From Nitrospiraceae bacterium UBA6905 (GTDB lineage Bacteria > Nitrospirota > Thermodesulfovibrionia > Thermodesulfovibrionales > UBA6898): a stretch of 25,065 nt of DNA. The notes beneath the pieces were generated by a model. The model was not told the origin of the DNA. It did not search any database and was given only the letters and a program-made list of their open reading frames with translations. Location: contig DKBH01000045.1 in assembly GCA_002451165.1 (NCBI GenBank), forward strand, positions 1-25,065, given 5' to 3'. A program made the translations under genes and the position numbers. Below are positions 15,016 to 22,698 of the stretch, in pieces; positions within the stretch are counted from its first letter, which is position 1; the number at the start of each line of letters is the position of its first letter.

Positions 15016-17313
15016 TCAGAATGGCCGGCCGAGATAGAAGTACCCAGCATTGTAGCCCCCGTCGGCATGGCCAAAGGCGATGTACAAGGGACCGAAGATC
15101 GTATCGTACCCGATGAATATACTCCCGGCCAGCCGCAGTTTGCTGAGGTCGAACTGTTTCTCTTCCGCCCTCCATACGTTGCCGGTCTCCAGTGACCCCC
15201 CAAAATATAGGTCCCCGATAAAAGACTCACCGATTTTGTGGTATGAGATCACTTTTCCGATCGCCATACTCTGACCGAGAAGTTGGTTGGTGCGAAGTCC
15301 TGACAGGTTAAAAATCCCGCCGAGAGTGAGTTGATCATAGAAGGGGAGGTCATTGCCTAAGTGCGATCCAGCCGATAGCGCTAAGAGAACCGTCTGCTTC
15401 CACAAGGTATAGGCGCCGACGAAGCTGCCCTCAATCTTATTGTATTCGTCATCCGAGCCGAGGGCTTTAAGAGATGACAATAATTTGACTTGTGCCAGGT
15501 ATCCTTCATTGGGAAAATTCACGTTATCCAACTGATCAAGCCGCCCTCCAACACGCACGGCTCCGCGGGTTATATGGTCTTCCGGAAGATCGACCTTGCC
15601 GCTCTTCGGGCTGGCTCTGAATTTGGCGAATTGCAGTCCTACCCTTGCTTCACCGTACATCCAAGGCTGGATTCCGAAATCAATCCCGCCTTCATAACGT
15701 GTTATTCGGTATGATGCCTCTACCTTCTTCCCGTCATAGACATCAAAGATATTCTGCCTCCACTCAGCCCAGGGGGATACAAAAAAGAGCCGTTTCACCG
15801 ACAGCGGCTGGTAAAATTCGGTGTAGATTCCGCTCGGCGAGCCCAGATTGACCTGGGTCTTCCATTCAGCCCCCAGTCTGTTTATCCACCGCCGCGTATA
15901 GTCCACAAGGATGTTGTAGCTGCTAGAACCCTCGAAATCGCTTTCAAGAGCTACGCCGAAACGAAGATAATTCGGACCCCAGGACTTTTCTTTTGCCTTA
16001 ACAAGGAGATCGTAACCGTCACCCTCCCGTTTGACGTTTAGATCGACACGTTCAAAATCACCGGTGCCGTAAATAATACCGGCCTCCTCCTTCAGCTTTT
16101 CAACATCAACGGTGTCACCTGGTTTGATCGAAAGCCTGCTCGAAACGACCTCTGGTGAGATCTTTGACTTTCCCTCCACTTCGACCTTCACGGATGCGAT
16201 CTTCACTTCTTTTACCAAATCACGGTGATGACGGGCAGTAAATGCAGCATACTCAGCTTCAGAAACCGAGTATCTCTTCAAGCTGTCGAGCTTCTCCCGG
16301 GCAGCCTTTTCCCCGAGGCTGGCTATCTCCGCAGACTTGTCAAAGTCCGTAGAGCCAAGTTTTCCCAGCTCGGGATTGATGTAAACATCCTGCGGGCCGA
16401 GGGTCTTGATCTGCTCCTTTACATTTTTCTTCATCATGATGTCGATCATCTGATTCAGGACCGAGAGACTTCCGCCGATCTCTTCCCTATTCTGAAGAGG
16501 CTTGTCAACATCGATGCAGATGATGATGTCGGCCCCCATTTCCCGCACGATATCAACAGGGACGTTCCGGACGATGCCCCCATCGATCAGAAGCCTCCCG
16601 TTTAATTCTATAGGCGGGAATGCACCCGGCACGGACATGCTGGCTCGTGCAGCATCGGCAAGCTTTCCGCCTTTGATCACTACCATCTCACCCGTCTCCA
16701 GATCTGTAGCAATAGCCCGGTAGGGTATGGGAAGTTTGTCGAAATCATTGATGTCCGAGGTATGGAGCATGAGCATCTCGAAAAGCACATTCACCTTCTG
16801 GTCCTTGACAAGGCCCTTGGGCATGACGACCTTGCCGTCCCTGATACCAACCTGTAGCGCAGTGAGATGCTCGTAATCTTCCCGCTTCCTCCGGTAGTCG
16901 ACATCCCGGCGGTCAGGATCACCCTTAAAGACATCTTTCCAGTCGATCGCGGTGATCACCTTTTCGAGTTCATCTGCAGAAAGGCCGGATGCATACAGGG
17001 CGCCGACGATGGCGCCCATGCTGGTGCCGGCAATATAATCAACAGGGATCTTCTGCTCCTCAAGCACCTTGAGCACGCCGATGTGGGCCGCACCTTTTGC
17101 CCCTCCCCCGCCGAAGACGACGCCGATCTTCGGCCGCTTTGGCGCATCTGCTGCTGCAAAAGTTCCAGTTTCGGCAGCGGAAATCCCTGCAGGGAAAAGG
17201 AGGGCGAGCAAGAGCAAGAGAATTTGCAATATTCTCATCACGTCAGTCGTCTTTTTCATGTACCGCTTCACATATTCAGCTACGAGACCAACTCTCTCAT
17301 GTCCTCTCAGCAT
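15016..17313 (-). CDS. Patatin-like phospholipase, type Vd autotransporter (PlpD-like)
   Basis: This protein is probably an outer-membrane or surface lipase. In the 765-residue product, the leader spans about 1-47 and the patatin domain about 60-330, with the oxyanion loop GGGGAKG (68-74), the nucleophile GTSMG (Ser98) and DGG (Asp244) of the Ser-Asp dyad all intact. One POTRA-like domain follows at about 365-440, then a 16-strand-type barrel to the terminal Phe. This order is that of type Vd secretion, in which one polypeptide carries the lipase and its own transporter. The ATG at 17313 follows the stop of the hydrolase gene directly, with GGGGAGG 5 bases before it. It gives an N-region of about 25 residues before the hydrophobic core, like the extended signal peptides of autotransporters. 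ATGs at 17259 and 17238 would give ordinary signal peptides but have weaker sites. Confidence 0.9.
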   Translation of the reverse strand: MLRGHERVGLVAEYVKRYMKKTTDVMRILQILLLLLALLFPAGISAAETGTFAAADAPKRPKIGVVFGGGGAKGAAHIGVLKVLEEQKIPVDYIAGTSMGAIVGALYASGLSADELEKVITAIDWKDVFKGDPDRRDVDYRRKREDYEHLTALQVGIRDGKVVMPKGLVKDQKVNVLFEMLMLHTSDINDFDKLPIPYRAIATDLETGEMVVIKGGKLADAARASMSVPGAFPPIELNGRLLIDGGIVRNVPVDIVREMGADIIICIDVDKPLQNREEIGGSLSVLNQMIDIMMKKNVKEQIKTLGPQDVYINPELGKLGSTDFDKSAEIASLGEKAAREKLDSLKRYSVSEAEYAAFTARHHRDLVKEVKIASVKVEVEGKSKISPEVVSSRLSIKPGDTVDVEKLKEEAGIIYGTGDFERVDLNVKREGDGYDLLVKAKEKSWGPNYLRFGVALESDFEGSSSYNILVDYTRRWINRLGAEWKTQVNLGSPSGIYTEFYQPLSVKRLFFVSPWAEWRQNIFDVYDGKKVEASYRITRYEGGIDFGIQPWMYGEARVGLQFAKFRASPKSGKVDLPEDHITRGAVRVGGRLDQLDNVNFPNEGYLAQVKLLSSLKALGSDDEYNKIEGSFVGAYTLWKQTVLLALSAGSHLGNDLPFYDQLTLGGIFNLSGLRTNQLLGQSMAIGKVISYHKIGESFIGDLYFGGSLETGNVWRAEEKQFDLSKLRLAGSIFIGYDTIFGPLYIAFGHADGGYNAGYFYLGRPF

Positions 17314-18810
17314 TTAGCCTCCCCGTTCTCCCTTTGCCTCCCGCGCGAGGTTGACCAGCTGCCAGTACGGCGCCTCATACCCATGTTCTTTCTTGAACTG
17401 CTCTGCCAGTGCTGAAAGACGTTCCTCTATGACCTTATGCCGGTTCATGTATTCCTGAGTGCGGAGCGCTGTGGTCGCAGACATACCCTCCGGTATCGGT
17501 CCGACCTTGCCGAACCGGTTTAGTATCATGCTATATGCCTTGACAATACGGGCCAGGGGAAGCAGGAACCGCTGATAGCTGATCTCGTCGCCTTTTTCAG
17601 CTCCCTCCAGCATCACCTCGGTGACAGCATTGTCGATGCGGTCTTTTTTCAGGGTCCCCGGATCGCGCCACTCTGCAACGACAGTAAGCTGCGGGTCGTA
17701 CTCAAGGTCAGACGGTTCCTGCGTCTCGAAGTGCTTGACGCCGAAAGCCGTCAGCCACCTGCGCAGACCGGGGGATGAGATGTGCGAGACCCCTTGCCAG
17801 AGATGCAAGCCGTACCGCTCATAGGCCTCTGAGGCCACTTCTGAACAGAACAGTTTGGCATGATCCCTATAGTCCATGGCAAAGTCATAGGGTACATGGC
17901 CTTGGGTAGCGCGTTGGTACGCATACTCAGCAGCTTTGTGCGGCAGCAGAGGGTCCTTCTGCAGCTGAGGGAGATTAGCACGCGGCCGGAGGAGCATCAC
18001 CCGCAATTTCTTGTCTGCAAGGTACTGTTCCACGGTTGAGGCAACAACCCCTATCTCGATATGCGCCTCCACGATCTTTGCCTCGTTCGTCGCCGGGTCC
18101 ACATAGACAAAGGCGATATGGGAAAAATTACCGGGGTAGTCGTTGCCGCGGGCGATCAGCGCCGATGTAGGAGCCCCACCCCGGGAGACGAGTATGTCCC
18201 CGCTGTGAATCCGGACATTCCTGATATCTACTGCAGGAGTTGCAGATGGCTCGTCAGTTCCCATGGTCAGCGCAGGAAATGCTCCGGCAGGAGCCTGCGT
18301 CATGATCTCCTCCACCGCGCCGCGGGAACCGTAGAGCAGACGGTACAACGTGATTCTGGCCGCATCACTCTGCATGTCCCAGCCCTCCGACTGCCGCTTG
18401 ACTGCCGCACGCATCGCGGCGGCAACGTTTAGATAATCCAATAGGCCCGTGTTGCAGGCGCTAACCAGCGGTGCCGTAACGAACATCCATTCTTCCAGTT
18501 TCCCGCACTCTGGTGCATCAGGAGCAAGCGCCTGCGCACTGATACGGCCAACAAGATTTTTGATGCCGGCCAAGCGGGCTCCAACATCTGCATCGATCCC
18601 CCTGCAGCCGCCCTTTCTGAGCTCCGCATATTGCTTTTCCAGGGCATTCCAATAGGCGTCCTGATTCCAGGCAAAGGCCTGCTTTGTTGCGGGCTTGACG
18701 GGTGCTACCGCCTCCCGGCCGGCCCGCTCAGGGATGAGCAGCAACAGATAGGCAAGAGCAGCCACCGCTATGATGATTACGACGACTCTTGATGCTCTTC
18801 CGCGTTTCAT
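17314..18810 (-). CDS. YiiX/YebB-like permuted NlpC/P60 (papain-fold) cysteine hydrolase
   Basis: This is a membrane-anchored periplasmic hydrolase. The 498-residue product has an N-terminal anchor (about 8-25), an alpha-helical region (about 45-180), then the circularly permuted papain-fold domain: GDILVSRGG (204-212), catalytic His231 in FSHIAF, an acidic residue in KIVEAH (Glu248) and nucleophile Cys322 in KLFCSEVASEAY. In permuted NlpC/P60 enzymes His precedes Cys, as here. About 150 C-terminal residues form an extra helical region. YiiX-like enzymes are thought to cut amide or ester bonds in lipids or peptides; the substrate here is unknown. It sits directly upstream of the patatin gene, stop TAA touching ATG, and 32 bases after the DUF3313 lipoprotein gene. 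AGGAGG lies 11 bases before the start. Confidence 0.83.
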   Translation of the reverse strand: MKRGRASRVVVIIIAVAALAYLLLLIPERAGREAVAPVKPATKQAFAWNQDAYWNALEKQYAELRKGGCRGIDADVGARLAGIKNLVGRISAQALAPDAPECGKLEEWMFVTAPLVSACNTGLLDYLNVAAAMRAAVKRQSEGWDMQSDAARITLYRLLYGSRGAVEEIMTQAPAGAFPALTMGTDEPSATPAVDIRNVRIHSGDILVSRGGAPTSALIARGNDYPGNFSHIAFVYVDPATNEAKIVEAHIEIGVVASTVEQYLADKKLRVMLLRPRANLPQLQKDPLLPHKAAEYAYQRATQGHVPYDFAMDYRDHAKLFCSEVASEAYERYGLHLWQGVSHISSPGLRRWLTAFGVKHFETQEPSDLEYDPQLTVVAEWRDPGTLKKDRIDNAVTEVMLEGAEKGDEISYQRFLLPLARIVKAYSMILNRFGKVGPIPEGMSATTALRTQEYMNRHKVIEERLSALAEQFKKEHGYEAPYWQLVNLAREAKGERGG

Positions 18811-18842
18811 GTCAGGACCTACCTCCTAATATTAACGGAGTA

Positions 18843-19589
18843 CTATTTCTTTTCTTCCGCCTTTGTCTTACCGTTGATTTCGTCCAAACGGGTGCGGAAC
18901 TTCTTCGCCCAATAGTCAAAGGCCTGCTGCACATAACCCCACTCTTTATAGGCTTTGAAGTAAGAGCCCGGGTTCTCGACATCGTATTTCTTCCCGTACC
19001 GCTCATCCACATAGGCAAATACCGGCTGAAGCGTGACGCTGTCGATCCCCTCTGCTTCGATGCCCGCATGGCCGAGATAGGGTGCACTGCCAACTCCGCC
19101 TTTCGATGCGGCTCCCGAGGCAAGGTCGGCAACCGTTGCATAGGGAGTCACCAGTACGACAACCGTCATGCCTACCTTGGTCGGAACAAGGTCTGTAATG
19201 GCAATCCTCAACCGCATAACGTCGGGACCCGGCTCAGTCACAAGGGGATAATCGTTCCCTAACTCCCTGACAAGAGCCTCATGGAAATAGTCGGTCATGG
19301 CCTTAAACGCATCCGGGTCAATGCCCTTATACTCGGCATCATTCTTGAGCCAGACAATGATCCGTTCGAGAATGAACTTCTTGTATTTCTTCATGTCGGC
19401 CTCTGGGTTTACATACTTCATGGCCGTGGAACCTTCAGCCTCGGGCTTCAGCTGTGAATAGTCACTCAGGAAGCCCGTATACTTCGGACCATCGCTTTCG
19501 ACCGTTTTTCCATTCGTAGACGCACAGCCGGAAAGCAGCAGAAATACCATGATGATCACAAGCAGATGCGGTAGCGGTTTCTTTGACAT
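18843..19589 (-). CDS. DUF3313 lipoprotein
   Basis: 248 residues from the ATG at 19589, which has GAAGGAG at a good distance; the frame is open to 19634 but that extension lacks a signal. The N terminus is a lipoprotein signal (VFLLLSGCAS). Family marks of DUF3313 follow: YTGFLSDYSQLKP just after the lipid Cys region, a YVNPEADMKKYKKFILE block, then a conserved segment on regulation of fold LRIAITDLVP and a small hydrophobic stretch (VGMTVVVLVTPYA). The C terminus has AFDYWAKKFRTRLDE. The function of DUF3313 proteins is not established. Position as first gene before the hydrolase and the patatin suggests that it works in the same envelope process (inference). Confidence 0.82.
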   Translation of the reverse strand: MSKKPLPHLLVIIMVFLLLSGCASTNGKTVESDGPKYTGFLSDYSQLKPEAEGSTAMKYVNPEADMKKYKKFILERIIVWLKNDAEYKGIDPDAFKAMTDYFHEALVRELGNDYPLVTEPGPDVMRLRIAITDLVPTKVGMTVVVLVTPYATVADLASGAASKGGVGSAPYLGHAGIEAEGIDSVTLQPVFAYVDERYGKKYDVENPGSYFKAYKEWGYVQQAFDYWAKKFRTRLDEINGKTKAEEKK

Positions 19590-19664
19590 ATATTTTTCTC
19601 CTTCAAGGGTTTTGCGGCAGAATATCTGCAGCATGTCATACCCGTAGGCGGCTATCTTTGTTGC

Positions 19665-20075
19665 CTATTTCTTGATTCCCACATCCTTCAGCGCCTCCTT
19701 GCAGCGGCCGCTTACCTTTGCATCATTCTTCTCAAGGCACTTGATCACCCTGCCTTCGCCGGGCTTGATGTTCGCACAGTTAGCTTTGAGATCATCCCTG
19801 CATTCATTGGCAACATAAGTCAGGGCTGTAAGTGCCCGTTCAAGCTGGGCCGCGGCATCGTAGATCGCATACTCGCACTTACCGGAGAGCTTGTCCCCGT
19901 GCGCATAGAGGCATGCCACGAGACGCCCGTCGCCTGGGGTCACATCCTTGCAATATTTCTCAAGCTCCACTTTGCAGCCTTCGGTAAAGGTCTCGACAAT
20001 ACCCTTCTCGGCGGCAGCGGCACCTCCTGAGAAGACCAAGATTCCCAACATCACAAATACTCCCATCTTCTTCAT
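19665..20075 (-). CDS. Exported protein with two GLG1-type cysteine-rich repeats
   Basis: 136 residues from ATG 20075 (AAAGGAT upstream). It has a signal peptide (about 1-22, ending GGAAAAE), then two repeats of the Cys-rich type found in Golgi protein GLG1 (PF00839). Each has four Cys with identical spacing, C-x7-C-x12-C-x11-C, and shared words (TPGDGRLVACL and KPGEGRVIKCL; LSGKC and VSGRC). Eight Cys would form four disulfides in the periplasm. Bacterial members are small secreted proteins of unknown role. It lies 75 bases before the DUF3313 gene. The longer reading from 20108 adds 11 basic residues and is less likely. Confidence 0.8.
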   Translation of the reverse strand: MKKMGVFVMLGILVFSGGAAAAEKGIVETFTEGCKVELEKYCKDVTPGDGRLVACLYAHGDKLSGKCEYAIYDAAAQLERALTALTYVANECRDDLKANCANIKPGEGRVIKCLEKNDAKVSGRCKEALKDVGIKK

Positions 20076-20165
20076 AACCGTAGATCCTTTCTTTCTTCCA
20101 AAGTACATGAATAGCCTGTCAAACCAGCCTTAATACACGACTGATATCTTGTCCCGCCTATTTTC

Positions 20166-20573
20166 CTACTCTTTCAGAAAGTGAGACGTACAGGAGCCGA
20201 ACATAATAAAAGACGCATCCCATCTGGCAAAGGTTATTCGCATATTACCCGTTGCACGATCCAGGGCGAGAGTCCAGCCAAGCCCTAACTCATATCCCTG
20301 AAGGATGAGCTGGTCATCGTCCTTATCTATCGATCGAATCTTTGTCGTCCTCTCAGTCCCGGAAATTTCATTTTTTGCAAAATCGATGCGCAGGAATTTC
20401 GGAGCTCCCATGATCTCCGGGATGCCTCTTTCACATTCCGTCCCCGGATCACAATCAAGGGCCTCTATGCTGGCGCAAAGAAGCGGCTTCGTGCCGTCAA
20501 AGACATCTTCGGCATAAACCGGAGAAACAGCCACGAATAACCCAAGAATGATCAAACCTGCAATGACTCTCAT
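20166..20573 (-). CDS. Small exported four-cysteine protein, function unknown
   Basis: 135 residues with a signal peptide (about 1-21, VSPVYA-ED). The mature part has Cys in LLCASIEALDC, TECERG and FGSCTSH, enough for two disulfides, and a beta-rich body (FLRIDFAKNEISG, QLILQGYELGLGWTLALDRATGNMRITFARWD). I recall similar hypothetical proteins in other environmental bacteria, but I cannot name a function. The start is firm: AAGGAGG lies 8 bases upstream and contains the TAA stop of the glycine-zipper gene, so the two genes are probably translated in a coupled way. Confidence 0.75.
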   Translation of the reverse strand: MRVIAGLIILGLFVAVSPVYAEDVFDGTKPLLCASIEALDCDPGTECERGIPEIMGAPKFLRIDFAKNEISGTERTTKIRSIDKDDDQLILQGYELGLGWTLALDRATGNMRITFARWDASFIMFGSCTSHFLKE

Positions 20574-20585
20574 GTATAGTCCTCC

Positions 20586-21089
20586 TTATTTTACAGTATA
20601 GCCCCGGCCCTCCAGGCATACACCAAAGGCCTTGTTAAAATGCTGCAGGGTAGCAGCCTTGTTCTGTTCCGCCTGCTGCTCCCTCGCAGCCTTATTCTTC
20701 CTTGCCTTATGACCGCCGATCAAGGTGCCTCCGACTGCCCCAATAGCAGCGCCTTTGCCTGCGTCTCCTGCAATGGCGCCTATGGCCAGTCCGCCGAGGG
20801 CACCTCCTGCCGCACCCTTGACCCGTTCACCACCGCCCACTGCTGGGCCTTCCTGTTTCGTCGGTGTGCTCGCCACGGCCATCGGGTCGATCCCTGTCTG
20901 CTGCTTTGCCCAGTTGTAGCACTCTCCTTCATCCCGGTTCTGCTGATCTGGCGATTGTCCCTTCGCGGGATAGACGATCACGCCCAGCGAAGAAGACATT
21001 GAAGCCTCCGCCTGACACATGAACATCAGCAATGCCGTAATCACGCAAGCTGCCATGATTGTCCTTCTGCTTCTGGAGCTATTTTTCAT
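20586..21089 (-). CDS. Exported glycine-zipper protein (YMGG-like)
   Basis: 167 residues with a signal peptide (about 1-30, MCQAEASM), a first conserved block QQNRDEGECYNWAKQQTGIDP, a glycine zipper at about 88-122 (GAAGGALGGLAIGAIAGDAGKGAAIGAVGG), a basic, Gln/Lys-rich helix, and the closing block FNKAFGVCLEGRGYTVK. The two Cys, in ECYNWA and GVCLEG, may pair. Glycine zippers insert into or pack against membranes, so an outer-membrane association is likely. AAGGAGG sits 8 bases before the ATG. Followed after 12 bases by the four-Cys protein gene. The biological role is not known. Confidence 0.82.
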   Translation of the reverse strand: MKNSSRSRRTIMAACVITALLMFMCQAEASMSSSLGVIVYPAKGQSPDQQNRDEGECYNWAKQQTGIDPMAVASTPTKQEGPAVGGGERVKGAAGGALGGLAIGAIAGDAGKGAAIGAVGGTLIGGHKARKNKAAREQQAEQNKAATLQHFNKAFGVCLEGRGYTVK

Positions 21090-21131
21090 GCTCTTGCCTC
21101 CTTTACTTCAGTAAGATACGCGTATTTAGGA

Positions 21132-21146
21132 CGATTTCCGAAATCG
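21132..21146. other. Perfect hairpin ahead of the glycine-zipper gene
   Basis: CGATTT (21132-21137) pairs with AAATCG (21141-21146) around CCG in the 94-base gap between two genes. There is no U-run after it on the minus strand, so it is not a terminator. It may protect mRNA ends or mark a processing site. Confidence 0.25.
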
Positions 21147-21183
21147 GCCACGTCACTGCTCTTGAAAGGAGGAAGTCCGGTGA

Positions 21184-21492
21184 TCACTTCTGGAACCTCC
21201 TCCCGCCGGTATCGTAGCACATCTCGTCCCCGTTTTCGTCGATATAACATCCAATGCATTGCCCTTTGCAATCCATATAGACAGCATTGCAGGTAGCTGC
21301 AGCCTCCCTTGCGTCATAGACATCGACATTGCTCACCGATACATAGTCGTCATCAACCTTGAGGTAACACTCGACTTCTATTGATTCTTCTGCATGAGCT
21401 GCGGTGACACTTGCCGTCAATGCACCTATCGCAAGCAGTACGACAGATACGATTACGACTTGCCACTGTAGCCAGCTCCCTCCTTCTTCCAT
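21184..21492 (-). CDS. Small exported six-cysteine protein, function unknown
   Basis: 102 residues from ATG 21492, fixed by AGGAGG at 21498-21503 with a 5-base gap; the frame is open to 21558 without a better site. A hydrophobic signal segment (VVIVSVVLLAIGALTASV) ends near AAHAEE. The mature domain of about 65 residues has six Cys (VEC, ATC, MDC, GQC, IGC, EMC), with the middle ones packed as CKGQCIGC, and an acidic DENGDEM stretch. The pattern suggests a disulfide-stabilised periplasmic or secreted mini-protein; CKGQC is not a heme motif because no His follows. I do not recognise a family. Confidence 0.7.
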   Translation of the reverse strand: MEEGGSWLQWQVVIVSVVLLAIGALTASVTAAHAEESIEVECYLKVDDDYVSVSNVDVYDAREAAATCNAVYMDCKGQCIGCYIDENGDEMCYDTGGRRFQK

Positions 21493-21538
21493 GGAAGCCT
21501 CCTGATAATCCTGTTCATGCATGGCCATTAAGAACCAG

Positions 21539-21567
21539 GTTATAACTACCGACCGCACACCCGTGAA
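21539..21567 (-). promoter_or_regulatory. Candidate promoter for the small exported protein genes
   Basis: On the minus strand TTCACG (21567 to 21562, 4 of 6) is followed by a 17-base spacer and TATAAC (21544 to 21539, 5 of 6). It lies 46 bases before the ATG at 21492, in the 137-base gap after the propeller gene. Confidence 0.35.
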
Positions 21568-21629
21568 TGCTGCTGCCGGATGCGATCAGACCTTCCCGGT
21601 CCGTCGCAAAGTGATTCCCCGCGTATCGT

Positions 21630-22526
21630 TCAGTAACCCTGCCCACCGGTCCAGGTCTTTCCATCGGATGATCTGATGATCACCCCGTCATCTCCGATGG
21701 CGACAAAGACATCATCTTTCATGGTAACACCGCGCAGCGTACTGTTGGTTCCCGAATTCTGCTTCTCCCAGTTCTGTGCGTCCGTTGAGGTCATGATCAT
21801 GCCATCAGCCCCAACCACGACGAACATACCTTTTGCATAGGTCACGGAATAAATCGTACCAGTAGCCCCGATATTTTTCTGCGTCCAGGCACTCCCGTCC
21901 TTCGAGATGACAACGGTCCCATCCCCGCCAAAGGCAGCAAAGGTGCTACCGAACACCTCAATGCCGATGAGCGTGCTGCTGGTGCCGGAGCTCTGAGCTG
22001 ACCAGCTCTCCGCATCCTGTGACGTAAGTATCAAACCGTCACCGCCCACTGCGATATAGCGGCCATACTTGTACAGCACATCTTTGATAGTACTCTGCGT
22101 CCCGGTCTGGCGAAGACTCCAGGTCATTCCGTCAGAGGACGTGATCATGGTGCCATCGCCGCCAAAGGCCAGGAACCTTCCTCCTTCATATAGGAGACTA
22201 TAGAGGGAGCTCGATGTACCCGAATTCTGCGCAGTCCAGGTGTCCAGATCAGGGGAGGTCAAAATCGTGCCGTCCGCTCCCACCACGATAAACATGCCCT
22301 TTTCGTACAAGATGGCATAGAGCGTGCTTCCGGTCCCTGAATTTCTCTTCGTCATGGCCGACCTGTTCGGGCCAACGAGAATCGTTCCATCAAATCCGAT
22401 GGCGATGTAATTGCCGTTCGCATACAGTATCGCGTTTAGGCTTGAAGAATCAGCCCCAGCGAGCGATGCTGAAAAGACCGTTGTAATCACGACGAGTAAC
22501 ACCACAATAATTTCACGAATCTTCAT
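21630..22526 (-). CDS. Secreted seven-bladed beta-propeller of 39-residue repeats
   Basis: 298 residues from ATG 22526 (AAAGGAG upstream). A signal peptide (about 1-25, SLAGA-DS) is followed by seven consecutive repeats: residues 28-66, 67-105, 106-144, 145-183, 184-222, 223-261 and 262-298. Each has the plan S-T/S-L....Y..G.F..VG.DG.I.TS.D...W....SGT. The first six are exactly 39 residues and the last is 37, with no indels. This is the BNR/WD40-like plan of photosynthesis stability factor and sialidase-type propellers, but no enzyme residues are evident, so a binding role is likely. Repeats fill the whole mature protein, giving a closed ring. The gene stands 172 bases from the upstream MipA gene, past a terminator. 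Confidence 0.82.
   Translation of the reverse strand: MKIREIIVVLLVVITTVFSASLAGADSSSLNAILYANGNYIAIGFDGTILVGPNRSAMTKRNSGTGSTLYAILYEKGMFIVVGADGTILTSPDLDTWTAQNSGTSSSLYSLLYEGGRFLAFGGDGTMITSSDGMTWSLRQTGTQSTIKDVLYKYGRYIAVGGDGLILTSQDAESWSAQSSGTSSTLIGIEVFGSTFAAFGGDGTVVISKDGSAWTQKNIGATGTIYSVTYAKGMFVVVGADGMIMTSTDAQNWEKQNSGTNSTLRGVTMKDDVFVAIGDDGVIIRSSDGKTWTGGQGY
21633..22445 (-). repeat. Seven 117-bp coding repeats of the beta-propeller gene
   Basis: Blocks of 117 bp run from 22445 down to 21633, in register with the protein repeats. The strongest DNA similarity is around the GGDGT codons (for example near 21920 and 22155). The repeats have diverged enough not to be a recent tandem duplication. Confidence 0.7.
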
Positions 22527-22639
22527 GATACACTCCTTTGTAATTCTGGCCAGAAGCGGCAATGCTCACTGTCAGCTAAGAAGCCATGCGTAAATCCTGT
22601 ATGTACCCATCTGCCGCGTGATCCCGCTTCTCTTCATAG

Positions 22640-22668
22640 AGACAAGAAAGGGCTGCTTTGCAGCCCCC
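22640..22668 (-). terminator. Intrinsic terminator after the MipA/OmpV gene
   Basis: On the minus strand GGGCTGC-AAA-GCAGCCC (22666 to 22650), a perfect 7-bp GC-rich stem, is followed by CTTTCTTGTCT. It lies about 30 bases after the MipA stop and separates the DUF2950-lipoprotein-MipA unit from the propeller gene. Confidence 0.8.
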
Positions 22669-22698
22669 GAAAGTCCCATAAGAAGTGAGACCATACAA

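Noticed and set aside
20117..20122. Perfect TTGACA on the minus strand before the GLG1-type gene
   Set aside because: No acceptable -10 hexamer at 16-18 bases; it may be chance or belong to another sigma factor.
21086..21271. 61-codon minus-strand frame whose stop overlaps the glycine-zipper start
   Set aside because: It overlaps the better supported six-Cys protein in another frame, is basic without a domain, and has no good ribosome site.
21299..21330. CKGQCIGC in the six-Cys protein as a heme or iron-sulfur site
   Set aside because: No His follows CXXC, so there is no heme motif, and the protein is exported, where disulfides are more likely.
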